From: Auanema rhodensis
Lineage: Eukaryota > Nematoda > Chromadorea > Rhabditida > Rhabditidae
Assembly: GCA_964057225.1 (NCBI GenBank)
Contig: OZ059894.1
Coordinates: 15,654,476 to 15,718,475 of the forward strand
DNA: 64,000 nt
Reading direction: 5' to 3'
Shown here: in pieces, positions 23,244-34,031 of the stretch
How the letters are laid out: every line of letters starts with the position of its first letter
How positions within the stretch are numbered: position 1 is the first letter of the stretch
Position numbers and translations under genes: made by a program
Notes under the pieces: generated by a model
Seen by the model: only the letters and a program-made list of their open reading frames with translations
What the model was told of the DNA's origin: nothing
Database searches by the model: none

Positions 23244-24854
23244 TAGCAGCGAGTGGTTTCGATCCACCGACCTCTGGGTTATGGGCCCAGCACGCTTCCA
23301 CTGCGCCACGCTGCTTCGAATGTGGCATACACCGAGGTGTATGATGAATTCTGAATCGGTGAAACCAAAAAATCAAAAAATTGATGAATTAGATTTCTGG
23401 AATCGGTAAAACACTAGCAGCGAGTGGTTTCGATCCACCGACCTCTGGGTTATGGGCCCAGCACGCTTCCACTGCGCCACGCTGCTTCGAATGTGGCATA
23501 CACCGAGGTGTATGATGAATTCTGAATCGGTAAAACCAAAAAATCAAAAAATTGATGAATTAGATTTCTGGAATCGGTAAAACACTAGCAGCGAGTGATT
23601 TCGATCCACCGACCTCTGGGTTATGGGCCCAGCACGCTTCCACTGCGCCACGCTGCTTCGAATGTGGCATACACCGAGGTGTATGATGAATTCTGAATCG
23701 GTAAAACCAAAAAATCAAAAAATTGATGAATTAGATTTCTGGAATCGGTAAAACACTAGCAGCGAGTGGTTTCGATCCACCGACCTCTGGGTTATGGGCC
23801 CAGCACGCTTCCACTGCGCCACGCTGCTTCGAATGTGGCATACACCGAGGTGTATGATGAATTCTGGATCGGTAAAACCAAAAAATCAAAAAATTGATGA
23901 ATTAGATTTCTGGAATCGGTAAAACACTAGCAGCGAGTGGTTTCGATCCACCGACCTCTGGGTTATGGGCCCAGCACGCTTCCACTGCGCCACGCTGCTT
24001 CGAATGTGGCATACACCGAGGTGTATGATGAATTCTGAATCGGTAAAACCAAAAAATCAAAAAATTGATCAATTAGATTTCTGGAATCGGTAAAACACTA
24101 GCAGCGAGTGGTTTCGATCCACCGACCTCTGGGTTATGGGCCCAGCACGCTTCCACTGCGCCACGCTGCTTCGAATGTGGCATACACCGAGGTGTATGAT
24201 GAATTCTGAATCGGTAAAACCAAAAAATCAAAAAATTGATCAATTAGATTTCTGGAATCGGTAAAACACTAGCAGCGAGTGGTTTCGATCCACCGACCTC
24301 TGGGTTATGGGCCCAGCACGCTTCCACTGCGCCACGCTGCTTCGAATGTGGCATACACCGAGGTGTATGATGAATTCTGAATCGGTAAAACCAAAAAATC
24401 AAAAAATTGATGAATTAGATTTCTGGAATCGGTAAAACACTAGCAGCGAGTGGTTTCGATCCACCGACCTCTGGGTTATGGGCCCAGCACGCTTCCACTG
24501 CGCCACGCTGCTTCGAATGTGGCATACACCGAGGTGTATGATGAATTCTGAATCGGTAAAACCAAAAAATCAAAAAATTGATCAATTAGATTTCTGGAAT
24601 CGGTAAAACACTAGCAGCGAGTGGTTTCGATCCACCGACCTCTGGGTTATGGGCCCAGCACGCTTCCACTGCGCCACGCTGCTTCGAATGTGGCATACAC
24701 CGAGGTGTATGATGAATTCTGAATCGGTAAAACCAAAAAATCAAAAAATTGATGAATTAGATTTCTGGATTCGGTAAAACACTAGCAGCGAGTGGTTTCG
24801 ATCCACCGACCTCTGGGTTATGGGCCCAGCACGCTTCCACTGCGCCACGCTGCT
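23244..24854 (-). tRNA. tRNA-iMet-CAT: 10 tandem tRNA-iMet genes
   Basis: Low-coordinate ends: 23244, 23415, 23586, 23757, 23928, 24099, 24270, 24441, 24612, 24783. The period is 171. The 23586 copy has the same T-stem change as the 9105 copy on the other side of the BEL element, as expected for one array split by insertion. The others match consensus. Confidence 0.95.
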
Positions 24855-24891
24855 TCGAATGTGGCATACACCGAGGTGTATGATGAATTCT

Positions 24892-24956
24892 GAGTGGTTT
24901 CGATCCACCGACCTCTGGGTTATGGACCCAGCACGCTTCCACTGCGCCACGCTGCT
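24892..24956 (-). pseudogene. tRNA-iMet lacking its 3' acceptor strand
   Basis: A deletion joins the upstream spacer (GAATTCT) directly to GAGTGG of the T-arm. The spacer, terminator and 3' acceptor strand are lost. The anticodon-stem GGGCCC is also changed (GGACCC). It cannot form a full acceptor stem. Confidence 0.85.
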
Positions 24957-25055
24957 TCGAATTTAGCAAACACCGAGGTGTATGATGAATTCTGAATCGG
25001 TAAAACCAAAAAATCAAAAAATTGATGAATTAGATTTCTGGAATCGGTAAAAACC

Positions 25056-26152
25056 TAGCAGCGAGTGGTTTCGATCCACCGATCTCTGGTTTATGGGCCC
25101 AGCACGCTTCCACTGCGCCACGCTGCTTCGAATTTAGCAAACACCGAGGTGTATGATGAATTCTGAATCGGTAAAGCAAAAAATCAAAAAATTGATGAAT
25201 TAGATTTCTGGAATCGGTAAAAACCTAGCAGAGAGTGGTTTCGATCCACCGACCTCTGGGTTATGGGCCCAGCACGCTTCCACTGCGCCACGCTGCTTCG
25301 AATTTAGCAAACACCGAGGTGTATGATGAATTCTGAATCGGTAAAACCAAAAAATCAAAAAATTGATGAATTAGATTTCTGGAATCGGTAAAAACCTAGC
25401 AGCGAGTGGTTTCGATTCACCGACCTCTGGGTTATGGGCCCAGCACGCTTCCACTGCGCCACGCTGCTTCGAATTTAGCAAACACCGAGGTGTATGATGA
25501 ATTCTGGATCGGTAAAACCAAAAAATCAAAAAATTGATGAATTAGATTCCTGGAATCGATAAGACAATAGCAGCGAGTGGTTTCGATCCACCGACCTCTG
25601 GGTTATGGGCCCAGCACGCTTCCACTGCGCCACACTGCTTCGAATTTAGCAAACACCGAGGTGTATGATGAATTCTGAATCGGTAAAACCAAAAAATCAA
25701 AAAATTGATGAATTAGATTTCTGGAATCGGTAAAAACCTAGCAGCGAGTGGTTTCGATCCACCGACCTCTGGGTTATGGGCCCAGCACGCTTCCACTGCG
25801 CCACGCTGCTTCGAATGTGGCATACACCGAGGTGTATGATGAATTCTAAATCGGTAGAACCAAAAAATCAAAAAATTGATTAATTAAATTCCTGGAATCG
25901 ATAAAACAATAGCAGCGAGTGGTTTCGATCCACCGACCTCTGGGTTATGGGCCCAGCACGCTTCCACTGCGCCACGCTGCTTCGAATTCAGCAAACACCG
26001 AGGTGTATGATGAATTCAGAATCGGTAAAACCAAAAAATCAAAAAATTGATGAATTAGATTTCTGGAATTGGTAAAACACTAGCAGCGAGTGGTTTCGAT
26101 CCACCGACCTCTGGGTTATGGGCCCAGCACGCTTCCACTGCGCCACGCTGCT
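25056..26152 (-). tRNA. tRNA-iMet-CAT: 7 divergent edge copies of tRNA-iMet
   Basis: Low-coordinate ends: 25056, 25226, 25397, 25568, 25739, 25910, 26081. Several carry changes inside the tRNA: 25056 (two in the anticodon-arm/variable region), 25226 (acceptor, CAGAGAG), 25397 (B box) and 25568 (acceptor 5' strand, CACACTGCT). The 25739, 25910 and 26081 copies look intact. Terminator tracts become T5 (GGTTTTTACC on the tRNA strand) in several. Some may be non-functional. Confidence 0.85.
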
Positions 26153-26251
26153 TCGAATTCAGCAAACACCGAGGTGTATGATGAATTCAGAATCGGTAAA
26201 ACCAAAAAATCAAAAAATTGATGAATTAGATTTCTGGAATTGGTAAAACAC

Positions 26252-26277
26252 TAGCAGCGAGTGGTTTCGATCCACCG
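26252..26277 (-). pseudogene. 3' part of a tRNA-iMet split by the MULE
   Basis: Acceptor 3' strand and T-loop, ending in the target duplication CGATCCACCG (26268-26277). The rest is at 28876-28931. Confidence 0.92.
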
Positions 26278-28875
26278 GGTGGCGGACGTTTCGTCGTCTC
26301 TAGTTTGTGAACTAGTTCAGGCTGATCATTAGAGGGCAAACTTTATGATAATGTGCTGACAAGTGTCAGTGTTCATGTAACTCGGGGTGCTATTAAAGCT
26401 ATAAATCTATAGAAGTCAGATATAAGTGGTTACATACCTTGAAGTGCCATCAAAATATAAATTGAAAAAAGCAGAAATTAAAATAAACATACAGTTCTAT
26501 CTACCAGGCTATCATCAAACAGTTTCAAGTCAACAGTTACGTGAGTTCATAGTAATAGTTGTTAGTTTATCTTTTCTTTCGATAAGTTTGCTTATTCACA
26601 CTTTCTCATCTTTTCTCGTTCATCATGATTTTTCCTTCTACTTTCTGTCCATTTTCTCTGATGATTAACGCTCAGGGTAAATTTGTTTTTGTTTCTCAGC
26701 CTTTTGATAATGTTCCTTCGGAGAACATAACTATCTTTTTTAATAATTCTTCGGTAAATACTCAGAATCTTGAAGTTTATTCAAATGATGTAACTTCACT
26801 CTCATTTTTGAATTTCACTCTTCCATCTTTCAATATCCCTCCATTGAGGCAGCAAAATGTTAATTTTGCTTCTGCTCTTTCTCTAGCAAATTCATCTGCG
26901 GCATCTTCTTCAGTTGAATCTGTTGCTACAGTTACTGTTCCTACTGTCAACAGCGTTCCACTGTTCTCTTCTTCTACTTCACATCTTTCTATTCAGCCTT
27001 CTTCTTCTTTTTCTGCCGTTCATTCTTCACCGTCATCTTCTCTTTCTTCTTCTCCTCCTTCTGTTCCCTCTCCTTCTTCTTCTGTTCCCTCTCCTTCTTC
27101 TTCTGTTCCCTCTCCTTCTTCTTCATTTTCTTCGCAATCTGCAAATCCTCACTCATACGCCGCTCTCATTGCGCCTTCTAAGCAGGGTGTACACCCCTGT
27201 TTAGAATATAAATTTGAAAACTTGCTGTATCGCTACCAATTCAGTAGTAAAAGTTCTCAAAAAGCTTATTCTATTTATCGTTGCACAGGTTGTAAACATT
27301 TGGGTAAATACACTTCTATCAAAGTAGAAAATAATGTATTTCTCGAAAATCCTGTTGCTCAAAACCATCATTGTGATCCATTTTTGTTTTCTATTAACAA
27401 ATGCAAAAATATCACATACTCTCTAACTCAGAATATTAAAAGTTCAGACTCATGTTTTGAGATGAAAGCATATTCCTTATTTGTCAATGAAATAAAAAAA
27501 ATATTTCATGAATCTGAGTTAGAAGAGCATGAAAAGCAAGAAGTTTCCTCTGCTTGGTTTCATGGTGGGTATGACAGTAGACGTAGAGCTATTACAAGGG
27601 CTTTAAGTTCTCGTAAAGACTTAAGAACATCCATGACCAATGTTCCTCTGTCTCTGTCTAAAACTATCAATGGTCGTACGTTCTTGCATTTTCATGACAG
27701 CGAGTTTCATTTGTATTTCGATACATTTTGTTTGGAACTAGCTGTTCAGAATGGTTTAACTCATTTGCTTGGGGACGGTTGTTTCAAATACCAGCCTTTG
27801 GATATGGAACAAACATACACCATCATGGGCGGTTGCAGAAATGGAACAACTGTACCTCTTTTCTATTCCATTTTAAAAAATAAGAGTAGGTTCACTTATA
27901 GAAGGCTTCTTCAACATATTGCACTAGCTCTCTCCAACGTTGGTTGCATAGTTGAAAACCTTATTTTTATCTGTGATTTTGAGATCGCTGTAATAAGGGA
28001 AGCTGAAACTATTTTTAATTCTGTTCAAGGATGTGCATTTCATTATGCTCAGAGCTTGAACAGACGGTTTCTTCAACTGGGTTTGACACAAGCAGAGAAG
28101 CAATCCATTGAAATCAAACAATGGCATGGTCGGCTGCTGGGCTTGCTCTTCCTTCAAACTGATCTTATCTCACGGTCCGGGTTACTCAATTCTCCTGTTT
28201 CTTCTGATCATCCATCATATTCTTCTTGTCTTCAAATGATCAGTTATGTGAATGAAACATGGATTGAAGGACCTTTGCCACATTATTGGAGCAAATGGGA
28301 CATAAAACAGTTTCGTACATCTAATAATGTTGAATCTTTTCACCGTAAAATGAAGACTATTTTATCTTGCTCTCATCCTCCTCTTTCTGAATTAATCACT
28401 TTTTTTCATGGTGAAAATTTGATGGCTAATCATGTCCTGATCGCTTTGTCATCGAATGTTGAGCCTGCCAGGAAAAAAAGAAAAAACTTAATTGAGAGGC
28501 AACAACGGATTGAGGTTCAGTTTGAAAACTTTAGGAGCATCTCCAATAACCGACTGCCTAATCAGCAAGAAATAATAGCATATGTCGAGGAGATGGCGAA
28601 ATTTAACACCAGAAAATCTTATTTTTGAATCATTTAACTTGAAAAACTAAACTTTAATAAATTTTTTGAACCATATCTTTTTTTTCTAACACAAAAACTT
28701 CCTTGCCGTTTAGATTGAAAACCTTGATTTTTCATGAACTGTTTAAGTTTTTGGGTAATTTTTAGAAGTCTAAACGACCAAAAACTGAGAGTACAACACG
28801 TGTGGTATAATTTACGACCGTTAGGCTTGCTGGGGAGAGGTTGTAAAAATAGGAGACGACGAAACGTCTCAGACC
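26278..28875 (+). mobile_element. MULE (Mutator-like) DNA transposon, apparently complete
   Basis: 2,598 bp. Terminal inverted repeats are about 23 bp with a shared core GACGTTTCGTCGTCTC: left end GGTGGCGGACG..., right end the complement of GGTCTGAGACG... . A 10-bp direct duplication CGATCCACCG lies on both sides (26268-26277, 28876-28885), in the 8-10 bp range typical of Mutator. The duplicated bases are the T-arm/B-box of a tRNA-iMet gene, in opposite orientation to the transposase. It encodes one transposase. Two more damaged relatives lie at 30213-32386 and 41493-42205. Confidence 0.93.
26625..28628 (+). CDS. MULE transposase with FLYWCH/WRKY-GCM1-like zinc finger
   Basis: 667 residues, uninterrupted. 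A Ser/Thr-rich N-terminal region includes a Pro-Ser repeat (about 115-175). A Cys2-His-Cys finger begins at C220 (CTGC ... HHC), like the DNA-binding fingers of MULE transposases. The RNase H-fold DDE core follows: D384 in LLGDGCFKY, D451 in ICDFE, a C..H pair in GCAFHYAQ, and E570 in SNNVESFHRK. It would cut and paste the element by its terminal repeats. ATG 26625 is the first in the long frame. An upstream short open stretch (26426-26540) ends at a donor-like GTGAGT, so an extra 5' exon is possible. No stops or frameshifts; likely active or recently active. Confidence 0.9.
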   Translation: MIFPSTFCPFSLMINAQGKFVFVSQPFDNVPSENITIFFNNSSVNTQNLEVYSNDVTSLSFLNFTLPSFNIPPLRQQNVNFASALSLANSSAASSSVESVATVTVPTVNSVPLFSSSTSHLSIQPSSSFSAVHSSPSSSLSSSPPSVPSPSSSVPSPSSSVPSPSSSFSSQSANPHSYAALIAPSKQGVHPCLEYKFENLLYRYQFSSKSSQKAYSIYRCTGCKHLGKYTSIKVENNVFLENPVAQNHHCDPFLFSINKCKNITYSLTQNIKSSDSCFEMKAYSLFVNEIKKIFHESELEEHEKQEVSSAWFHGGYDSRRRAITRALSSRKDLRTSMTNVPLSLSKTINGRTFLHFHDSEFHLYFDTFCLELAVQNGLTHLLGDGCFKYQPLDMEQTYTIMGGCRNGTTVPLFYSILKNKSRFTYRRLLQHIALALSNVGCIVENLIFICDFEIAVIREAETIFNSVQGCAFHYAQSLNRRFLQLGLTQAEKQSIEIKQWHGRLLGLLFLQTDLISRSGLLNSPVSSDHPSYSSCLQMISYVNETWIEGPLPHYWSKWDIKQFRTSNNVESFHRKMKTILSCSHPPLSELITFFHGENLMANHVLIALSSNVEPARKKRKNLIERQQRIEVQFENFRSISNNRLPNQQEIIAYVEEMAKFNTRKSYF

Positions 28876-28931
28876 CGATCCACCGACCTCTGGGTTATGG
28901 GCCCAGCACGCTTCCACTGCGCCACGCTGCT
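28876..28931 (-). pseudogene. 5' part of the tRNA-iMet split by the MULE
   Basis: Begins with the second target-duplication copy and runs to the 5' acceptor strand. The A box is intact. Confidence 0.92.
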
Positions 28932-29029
28932 TCGAATGTGGCATACACCGAGGTGTATGATGAATTCTGAATCGGTAAAACCAAAAATCAAAAAATTGAT
29001 GTATTAGATTTCTGGAATTGGTAAAACAC

Positions 29030-30127
29030 TAGCAGCGAGTGGTTTCGATCCACCGACCTCTGGGTTATGGGCCCAGCACGCTTCCACTGCGCCACGCTGC
29101 TTCGAATGTGGCATACACCGAGGTGTATGATGAATTCTGAATCGGTAAAACCAAAAAATCAATAAATTGATGTATTAGATTTCTGGAATTGGTAAAACAC
29201 TAGCAGCGAGTGGTTTCGATCCACCGACCTCTGGGTTATGGGCCCAGCACGCTTCCACTGCGCCACGCTGCTTTGAATGTGGCATACACCGAGGTGTATG
29301 ATGAATTCTAAATCGGTAGAACCAAAAAATCAAAAAATTGATTAATTAAATTCCTGGAATCGATAAAACAATAGCAGCGAGTGGTTTCGATCCACCGACC
29401 TCTGGGTTATGGGCCCAGCACGCTTCCACTGCGCCACGCTGCTTCGAATTCAGCAAACACCGAGGTGTATGATGAATTCAGAATCGGTAAAACCAAAAAA
29501 TCAAAAAATTGATGAATTAGATTTCTGGAATTGGTAAAACACTAGCAGCGAGTGGTTTCGATCCACCGACCTCTGGGTTATGGGCCCAGCACGCTTCCAC
29601 TGCGCCACGCTGCTTCGAATGTGGCATACACCGAGGTGTATGATGAATTCTGAATCGGTAAAACCAAAAAATCAATAAATTGATGTATTAGATTTCTGGA
29701 ATTGTTAAAACACTAGCAGCGAGTGGTTTCGATCCACCGACCTCTGGGTTATGGGCCCAGCACGCTTCCACTGCGCCACGCTGCTTTGAATGTGGCATAC
29801 ACCGAGGTGTATGATGAATTCTGAATCGGTAAAACCAAAAAATCAAAAAATTGATGAATTAGATTTCTGGAATTGGTAAAACACTAGCAGCGAGTGGTTT
29901 CGATCCACCGACCTCTGGGTTATGGGCCCAGCACGCTTCCACTGCGCCACGCTGCTTCGAATGTGGCATACACAGAGGTGTATGATGAATTCTGAATCGG
30001 TAAAACCAAAAAATCAAAAAATTGATGAATTAGATTTCTGGAATCGGTAAAACACTAGCAGCGAGTGGTTTCGATCCACCGACCTCTGGGTTATGGGCCC
30101 AGCACGCTTCCACTGCGCCACGCTGCT
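29030..30127 (-). tRNA. tRNA-iMet-CAT: 7 tandem tRNA-iMet genes
   Basis: Low-coordinate ends: 29030, 29201, 29372, 29543, 29714, 29885, 30056. tRNA parts are at consensus. The spacers are mixed (AATAAATTGATGTATTAG and ATTAATTAAATTCC types). 29714 is preceded by GTTAAAA instead of GGTAAAA at its terminator; T4 is kept. Confidence 0.93.
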
Positions 30128-30212
30128 TCGAATGTGGCATACACCGAGGTGTATGATGAATTCTGAATCGGTAGAACCAAAATATCAAAAAATTGATTAA
30201 TTAAATTCCTGG

Positions 30213-32039
30213 AAAAAAAGTAATTAATTCAGAAAGAGGAGGATGGGAGCAAGATAAAATAGTCTTCATTTTACGGTGAAAAGATTCAACATTATTAGAT
30301 GTACGAAACTGTTTTATGTCCCATTTGCTCCAATAATGTCGCACAGGTCCTTCAATCCATGTTTCATTCACATAACTGATCATTTGAAGACAAGAAGAAT
30401 ATGATGGATGATCAGAAGAAACGGGAGAATTGAGTATCCCGGACCGTGAGATAAGATCAGTTTGAAGGAAGAGCAAGCCCAGCAGCCGACCATGCCATTG
30501 TTTGATTTCAATGGATTGCTTCTCTGCTTGTGTCAAACCCAGTTGAAGAAACCGTCTGTTCAAGCTCTGAGCATAATGAAATACACATCCTTGAACAGAA
30601 TTAAAAATAGTTTCAGCTTCCCTTATTACAGCGATCTCAAAATCACAGATAAAAATAAGGTTTTCAACTATGCAACCAACGTTGGAGAGAGCTAGTGCAA
30701 TATGTTGAAGAAGCCTTCTATAAGTGAACCTACTCTTATTTTTTAAAATGGAATAGAAAAGAGGTACAGTTGTTCCATTTCTGCAACCGCCCATGATGGT
30801 ATATGTTTGTTCCATATCCAAAGGCTGGTATTTGAAACAACCGTCCCCAAGCAAATGAGTTAAACCATTCTGAACAGCTAGTTCCAAACAAAATGTATCA
30901 AAATACAAATGAAACTCGCTGTCATGAAAATGCAAGAACGTACGACCATTGATAGTTTTAGACAAAGACAGAGGAACATTGGTCATGGATGTTCTTAAGT
31001 CTTTACGAGAACTTAAAGCCCTTGTAATAGCTCTACGTCTACTATCATAGCCACCATGAAACCAAGCAGAGGAAACTTCTTGCTTTTCATGCTCTTCTAA
31101 CTCAGATTCATGAAATATTTATTTTATTTCATTGACAAATAAGGAATATGCTTTCATCTCAAAACATGAGTCTGAACTTTTAATATTCTGAGTTAGAGAG
31201 TATGTGATATTTTTGCATTTGTTAATAGAAAACAAAAATGGATCACAATGATGGTTTTGAGCAACAGGATTTTCGAGAAATACATTATTTTCTACTTTGA
31301 TAGAAGTGTATTTACCCAAATGTTTACAACCCGTGCAACGATAAATAGAATAAGTTTTTTGAGAACTTTTACTACTGAATTGGTAGCGATACAGCAAGTT
31401 TTCAAATTTATATTCTAAACAGGGGTGTACACCTTGCTTAGAAGGCGAAATGAGAGCGGCGTATGAGTTAGGATTTGTAGATTGCGAAGAAAATGAAGAA
31501 GAAGGAGAGGGAACAGAAGAAGAAGGAGAGGGAACAGAAGAAGAAGGAGAGAGAACAGGTAAAGAAGGAGAGAGAACAGGTAAAGAAGGAGAGGAAACAG
31601 AAGGAGGAGAAGAAGAAAGAGAAGATGACGGTGAAGAATGAACGGCAAAAGAAGAAGAAGAAGAAGGCTGAATAGAAAGATGTGAAGTAGAAGAAGAGAA
31701 CAGTGGAACGCTGTTGACAGTAGGAACAGTAACTGTAGCAACAGATTCAACTGAAGAAGATGCCGCAGATGAATTTGCTAGAGAAAGAGCAGAAGCAAAA
31801 TTAACATTTTGCTGCCTCAATGGAGGGATATTGAAAGATGGAAGAATGAAATTCAAAAATGAGAGTGAAGTTACATCATTTGAATAAACTTCAAGATTCT
31901 GAGTATTTACCGAAGAATTATTGAAAAAGATAGCTATGTTCTCCGAAGGAACATTATCAAAAGGCTGAGAAACAAGAACAAATTTACCCTGAGCGTTAAT
32001 CATCAGAGAAAAAGGACAGAAAGTAGAAGGAAAAATCAT
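30213..32039 (-). pseudogene. broken MULE transposase
   Basis: Two pieces of the same protein in different frames: 32039 down to about 31119 (N-terminus and zinc finger) and about 31110 down to 30213 (DDE core). The frame is lost in an A/T-rich run near 31110-31125 where the first copy reads EIKKIFHE. The C-terminus after ELITFF is missing because of the element truncation. The Ser-Pro repeat is longer than in the first copy, as expected of an unstable repeat. Confidence 0.88.
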
Positions 32040-32386
32040 GATGAACGAGAAAAGATGAGAAAGTGTGAATAAGCAAACTTATCGAAAGAAAAGATAAACT
32101 AACAACTATTACAATGAACTCACGTAACTGTTGACTTGAAACTGTTTGATGATAGCCTGGTTGATAGAACTGTATATTTATTTTAATTTCTGCTTTTTTC
32201 AATTTATAATTTGATGGCACTTCAAGGTATGTAGCCACTTATATCTGACTTCTATAGATTTATAGCTTTAATAGCACCCCGAGTTACATGAACACTGACA
32301 CTTGTCAGCACATTATCATAAAGTTTGCCCTCTAATGATCAGCCTGAACTAGTTCACAAACTAGAGACGACGAAACGTCCGCCACC
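30213..32386 (-). mobile_element. second MULE copy, inverted and 3'-truncated
   Basis: Near-identical to the 26278-28875 element but on the opposite strand. The transposase-5' terminal repeat is present (ends GACGACGAAACGTCCGCCACC at 32386). The other end stops abruptly near 30213, in what corresponds to about 28408 of the first copy. About 460 bp including the second terminal repeat are missing. It sits inside the tRNA array: a tRNA 5' remnant follows at 32387-32410. No matching target duplication can be scored. It cannot move by itself. Confidence 0.9.
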
Positions 32387-32410
32387 CCGCTTCCACTGCG
32401 CCACGCTGCT
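32387..32410 (-). pseudogene. tRNA-iMet 5' fragment at the MULE border
   Basis: Only the D-arm and 5' acceptor strand remain (about 24 nt). The T- and anticodon arms were lost at the MULE junction. Confidence 0.8.
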
Positions 32411-32509
32411 TCGAATTTAGCAAACACCGAGGTGTATGATGAATTCTGAATCGGTAAAACCAAAAAATCAAAAAATTGATGAATCAGATTTCTGGAATCG
32501 GTAAAAACC

Positions 32510-32752
32510 TAGCAGCGAGTGGTTTCGATCCACCGACCTCTGGGTTATGGGCCCAGCACGCTTCCACTGCGCCACGCTGCTTCGAATTTAGCAAACACCG
32601 AGGTGTATGATGAATTCTGAATCGGTAAAACCAAAAAATCAAAAAATTGATGAATTAGATTTCTGGAATTGGTAAAACACTAGCAGCGAGTGGTTTCGAT
32701 CCACCGACCTCTGGGTTATGGGCCCAGCACGATTCCACTGCGCCATGCTGCT
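32510..32752 (-). tRNA. tRNA-iMet-CAT: last two tRNA-iMet copies of block A
   Basis: Low-coordinate ends 32510 and 32681. The first is at consensus. The second has two changes (D-arm CACGATTCC and acceptor CCATGCTGCT on the plus strand), giving a mismatched acceptor stem. Monomer homology ends near 32850. Confidence 0.85.
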
Positions 32753-33084
32753 TCGAATTTAGCATACACCGAGGTGTTTGATGAATTCTGAATCGGTAAA
32801 ACCAAAAAATCGAAAAATTGATAAATTAGAATTCTGGAATCGGTAAAACACCGTTACATATTGTTTCTTCCAGCCCTTTCATGGTCGGAAGATATCTGTA
32901 CTTTTACCTTGTTGCTTAGGTAGGCAGACTCGAACGCCCCGATTTCCTTATTAAGACAAATATTTAAAGAGAAAAGGATTCATTATCAGTTAACAAGAAA
33001 ATACAATAAAAGAATTACATTAAGAAAGAATATAAAAAGATATAATAAAGTATTAAATAGAGTATATATACATATATATATATA
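32753..33084. other. edge of block A and AT-rich flank
   Basis: A last degenerate spacer runs to about 32850, then unique DNA with TA dinucleotide runs near 33060-33084. No gene or RNA recognised. Confidence 0.5.
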
Positions 33085-33783
33085 CAGTCATGTGCAAAAA
33101 ACCTCGGACAACTTTTAGAATCCCTTATACCTTCTCAGACAAACTACAAAAATTCAGAAAAAATATATTTTGGGTGTTAAAAAACGATAATGAATTCAGA
33201 AAAAATCTTAAAAATTTTAAAAATCATGTTTAAAAGTATTTTTTGGAGTCTCCGAAATTTTCATAAACTGCTAGAAGTCTTCTTTCTTGAATTTCAGAAG
33301 TTTCATTAAGATTTCAGAAATAATTTTTTGATAGAATGTTAGGAGTACACTAAACGTCAATTTTTCTTTTAAACGGGAGAATTTGGTTGTACGTAAACCA
33401 AGTTCTCTTCATAGATATTCAGTAAGATTCAGATGCTGAAGCTTACTTGTTTGAAGCTATGCCATAGGAAAAACTTAGTTATTGATCGAGCTTTGTGCTA
33501 AGAATCATTTTAAAATATTTCGAATGAATTAACATGTTCCTAATTTCAAATTTTGTTATATTAAGATGAATTATTCAAAATAGTCAAAAAACACTATTTT
33601 TCCTTATAAATTTAGAAAAAAATATTGAAATCAGTTTTAGTTATATTAACATATATTTTGACTGAATATATACTATGTGACTTTACGAAACTTATGAAAT
33701 TAAAAAAAAAATTTTTTTTGTAGTTTGAAGGGGTTTCTGGGGCCTCTAAGATATTTTTGTCCGAGGTTTTTTGCACAGGACTG
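33085..33783. mobile_element. Tc1/mariner-like non-autonomous element (MITE)
   Basis: 699 bp with about 27-bp terminal inverted repeats. The left end is CAGTCATGTGCAAAAAACC and the right end is its complement with one change (CAGTCCTGTGC). TA flanks both ends, the Tc1/mariner target duplication. The interior is AT-rich with no open frame of note, so it is a non-autonomous or decayed copy. Confidence 0.85.
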
Positions 33784-34031
33784 TATATGATATAGAGATG
33801 AGACTCACACGGCTATAAGGCAACCTATCTGCGTCAGGCCAGAAGCAAGAGTGCCATGTGTGTCCCTTCGATTATTGTTAGTTCATTAAAATTTTTGTAC
33901 TTGTTCTCCTTTGTTTTGCGTTGGAGAATTATTCTGCTGTGTTTTGTTTTGATCCACTTTTCCTTGTAGTTTCAATTATCCATTATTTCTGATTTCTGCG
34001 TCTTGTGTTTTTCTTTTGGGTTGTAGTTTAA

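Larger units (their letters stand above)
6322..32868 (-). repeat. tRNA-iMet satellite, block A (minus orientation)
   Basis: Tandem monomers of 171 bp (rarely 170), each a 72-nt tRNA-iMet gene plus a 99-nt spacer. The spacer, read with the tRNA, carries GTGTTTTACC just after the gene, a T-rich middle (ATTTTTTGATTTTTT), an EcoRI-like GAATTC, and an 18-bp palindrome 11-28 nt before the next gene. The block is interrupted by a BEL element (14772-23092), a MULE (26278-28875) and a truncated MULE (30213-32386). Edge monomers (25.0-26.2 kb, 32.4-32.85 kb) are more divergent, with AAATTTAGCAAAC-type spacers, as expected if homogenisation is weakest at array ends. Homology begins near 6322 and fades at about 32850. 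Confidence 0.95.

Noticed and set aside
26914..27204. Leu-rich plus-strand frame, and Glu/Lys-rich frames at 31450-31675
   Set aside because: Alternate-frame readings of the Ser-Pro repeat of the MULE transposase and its inverted copy.
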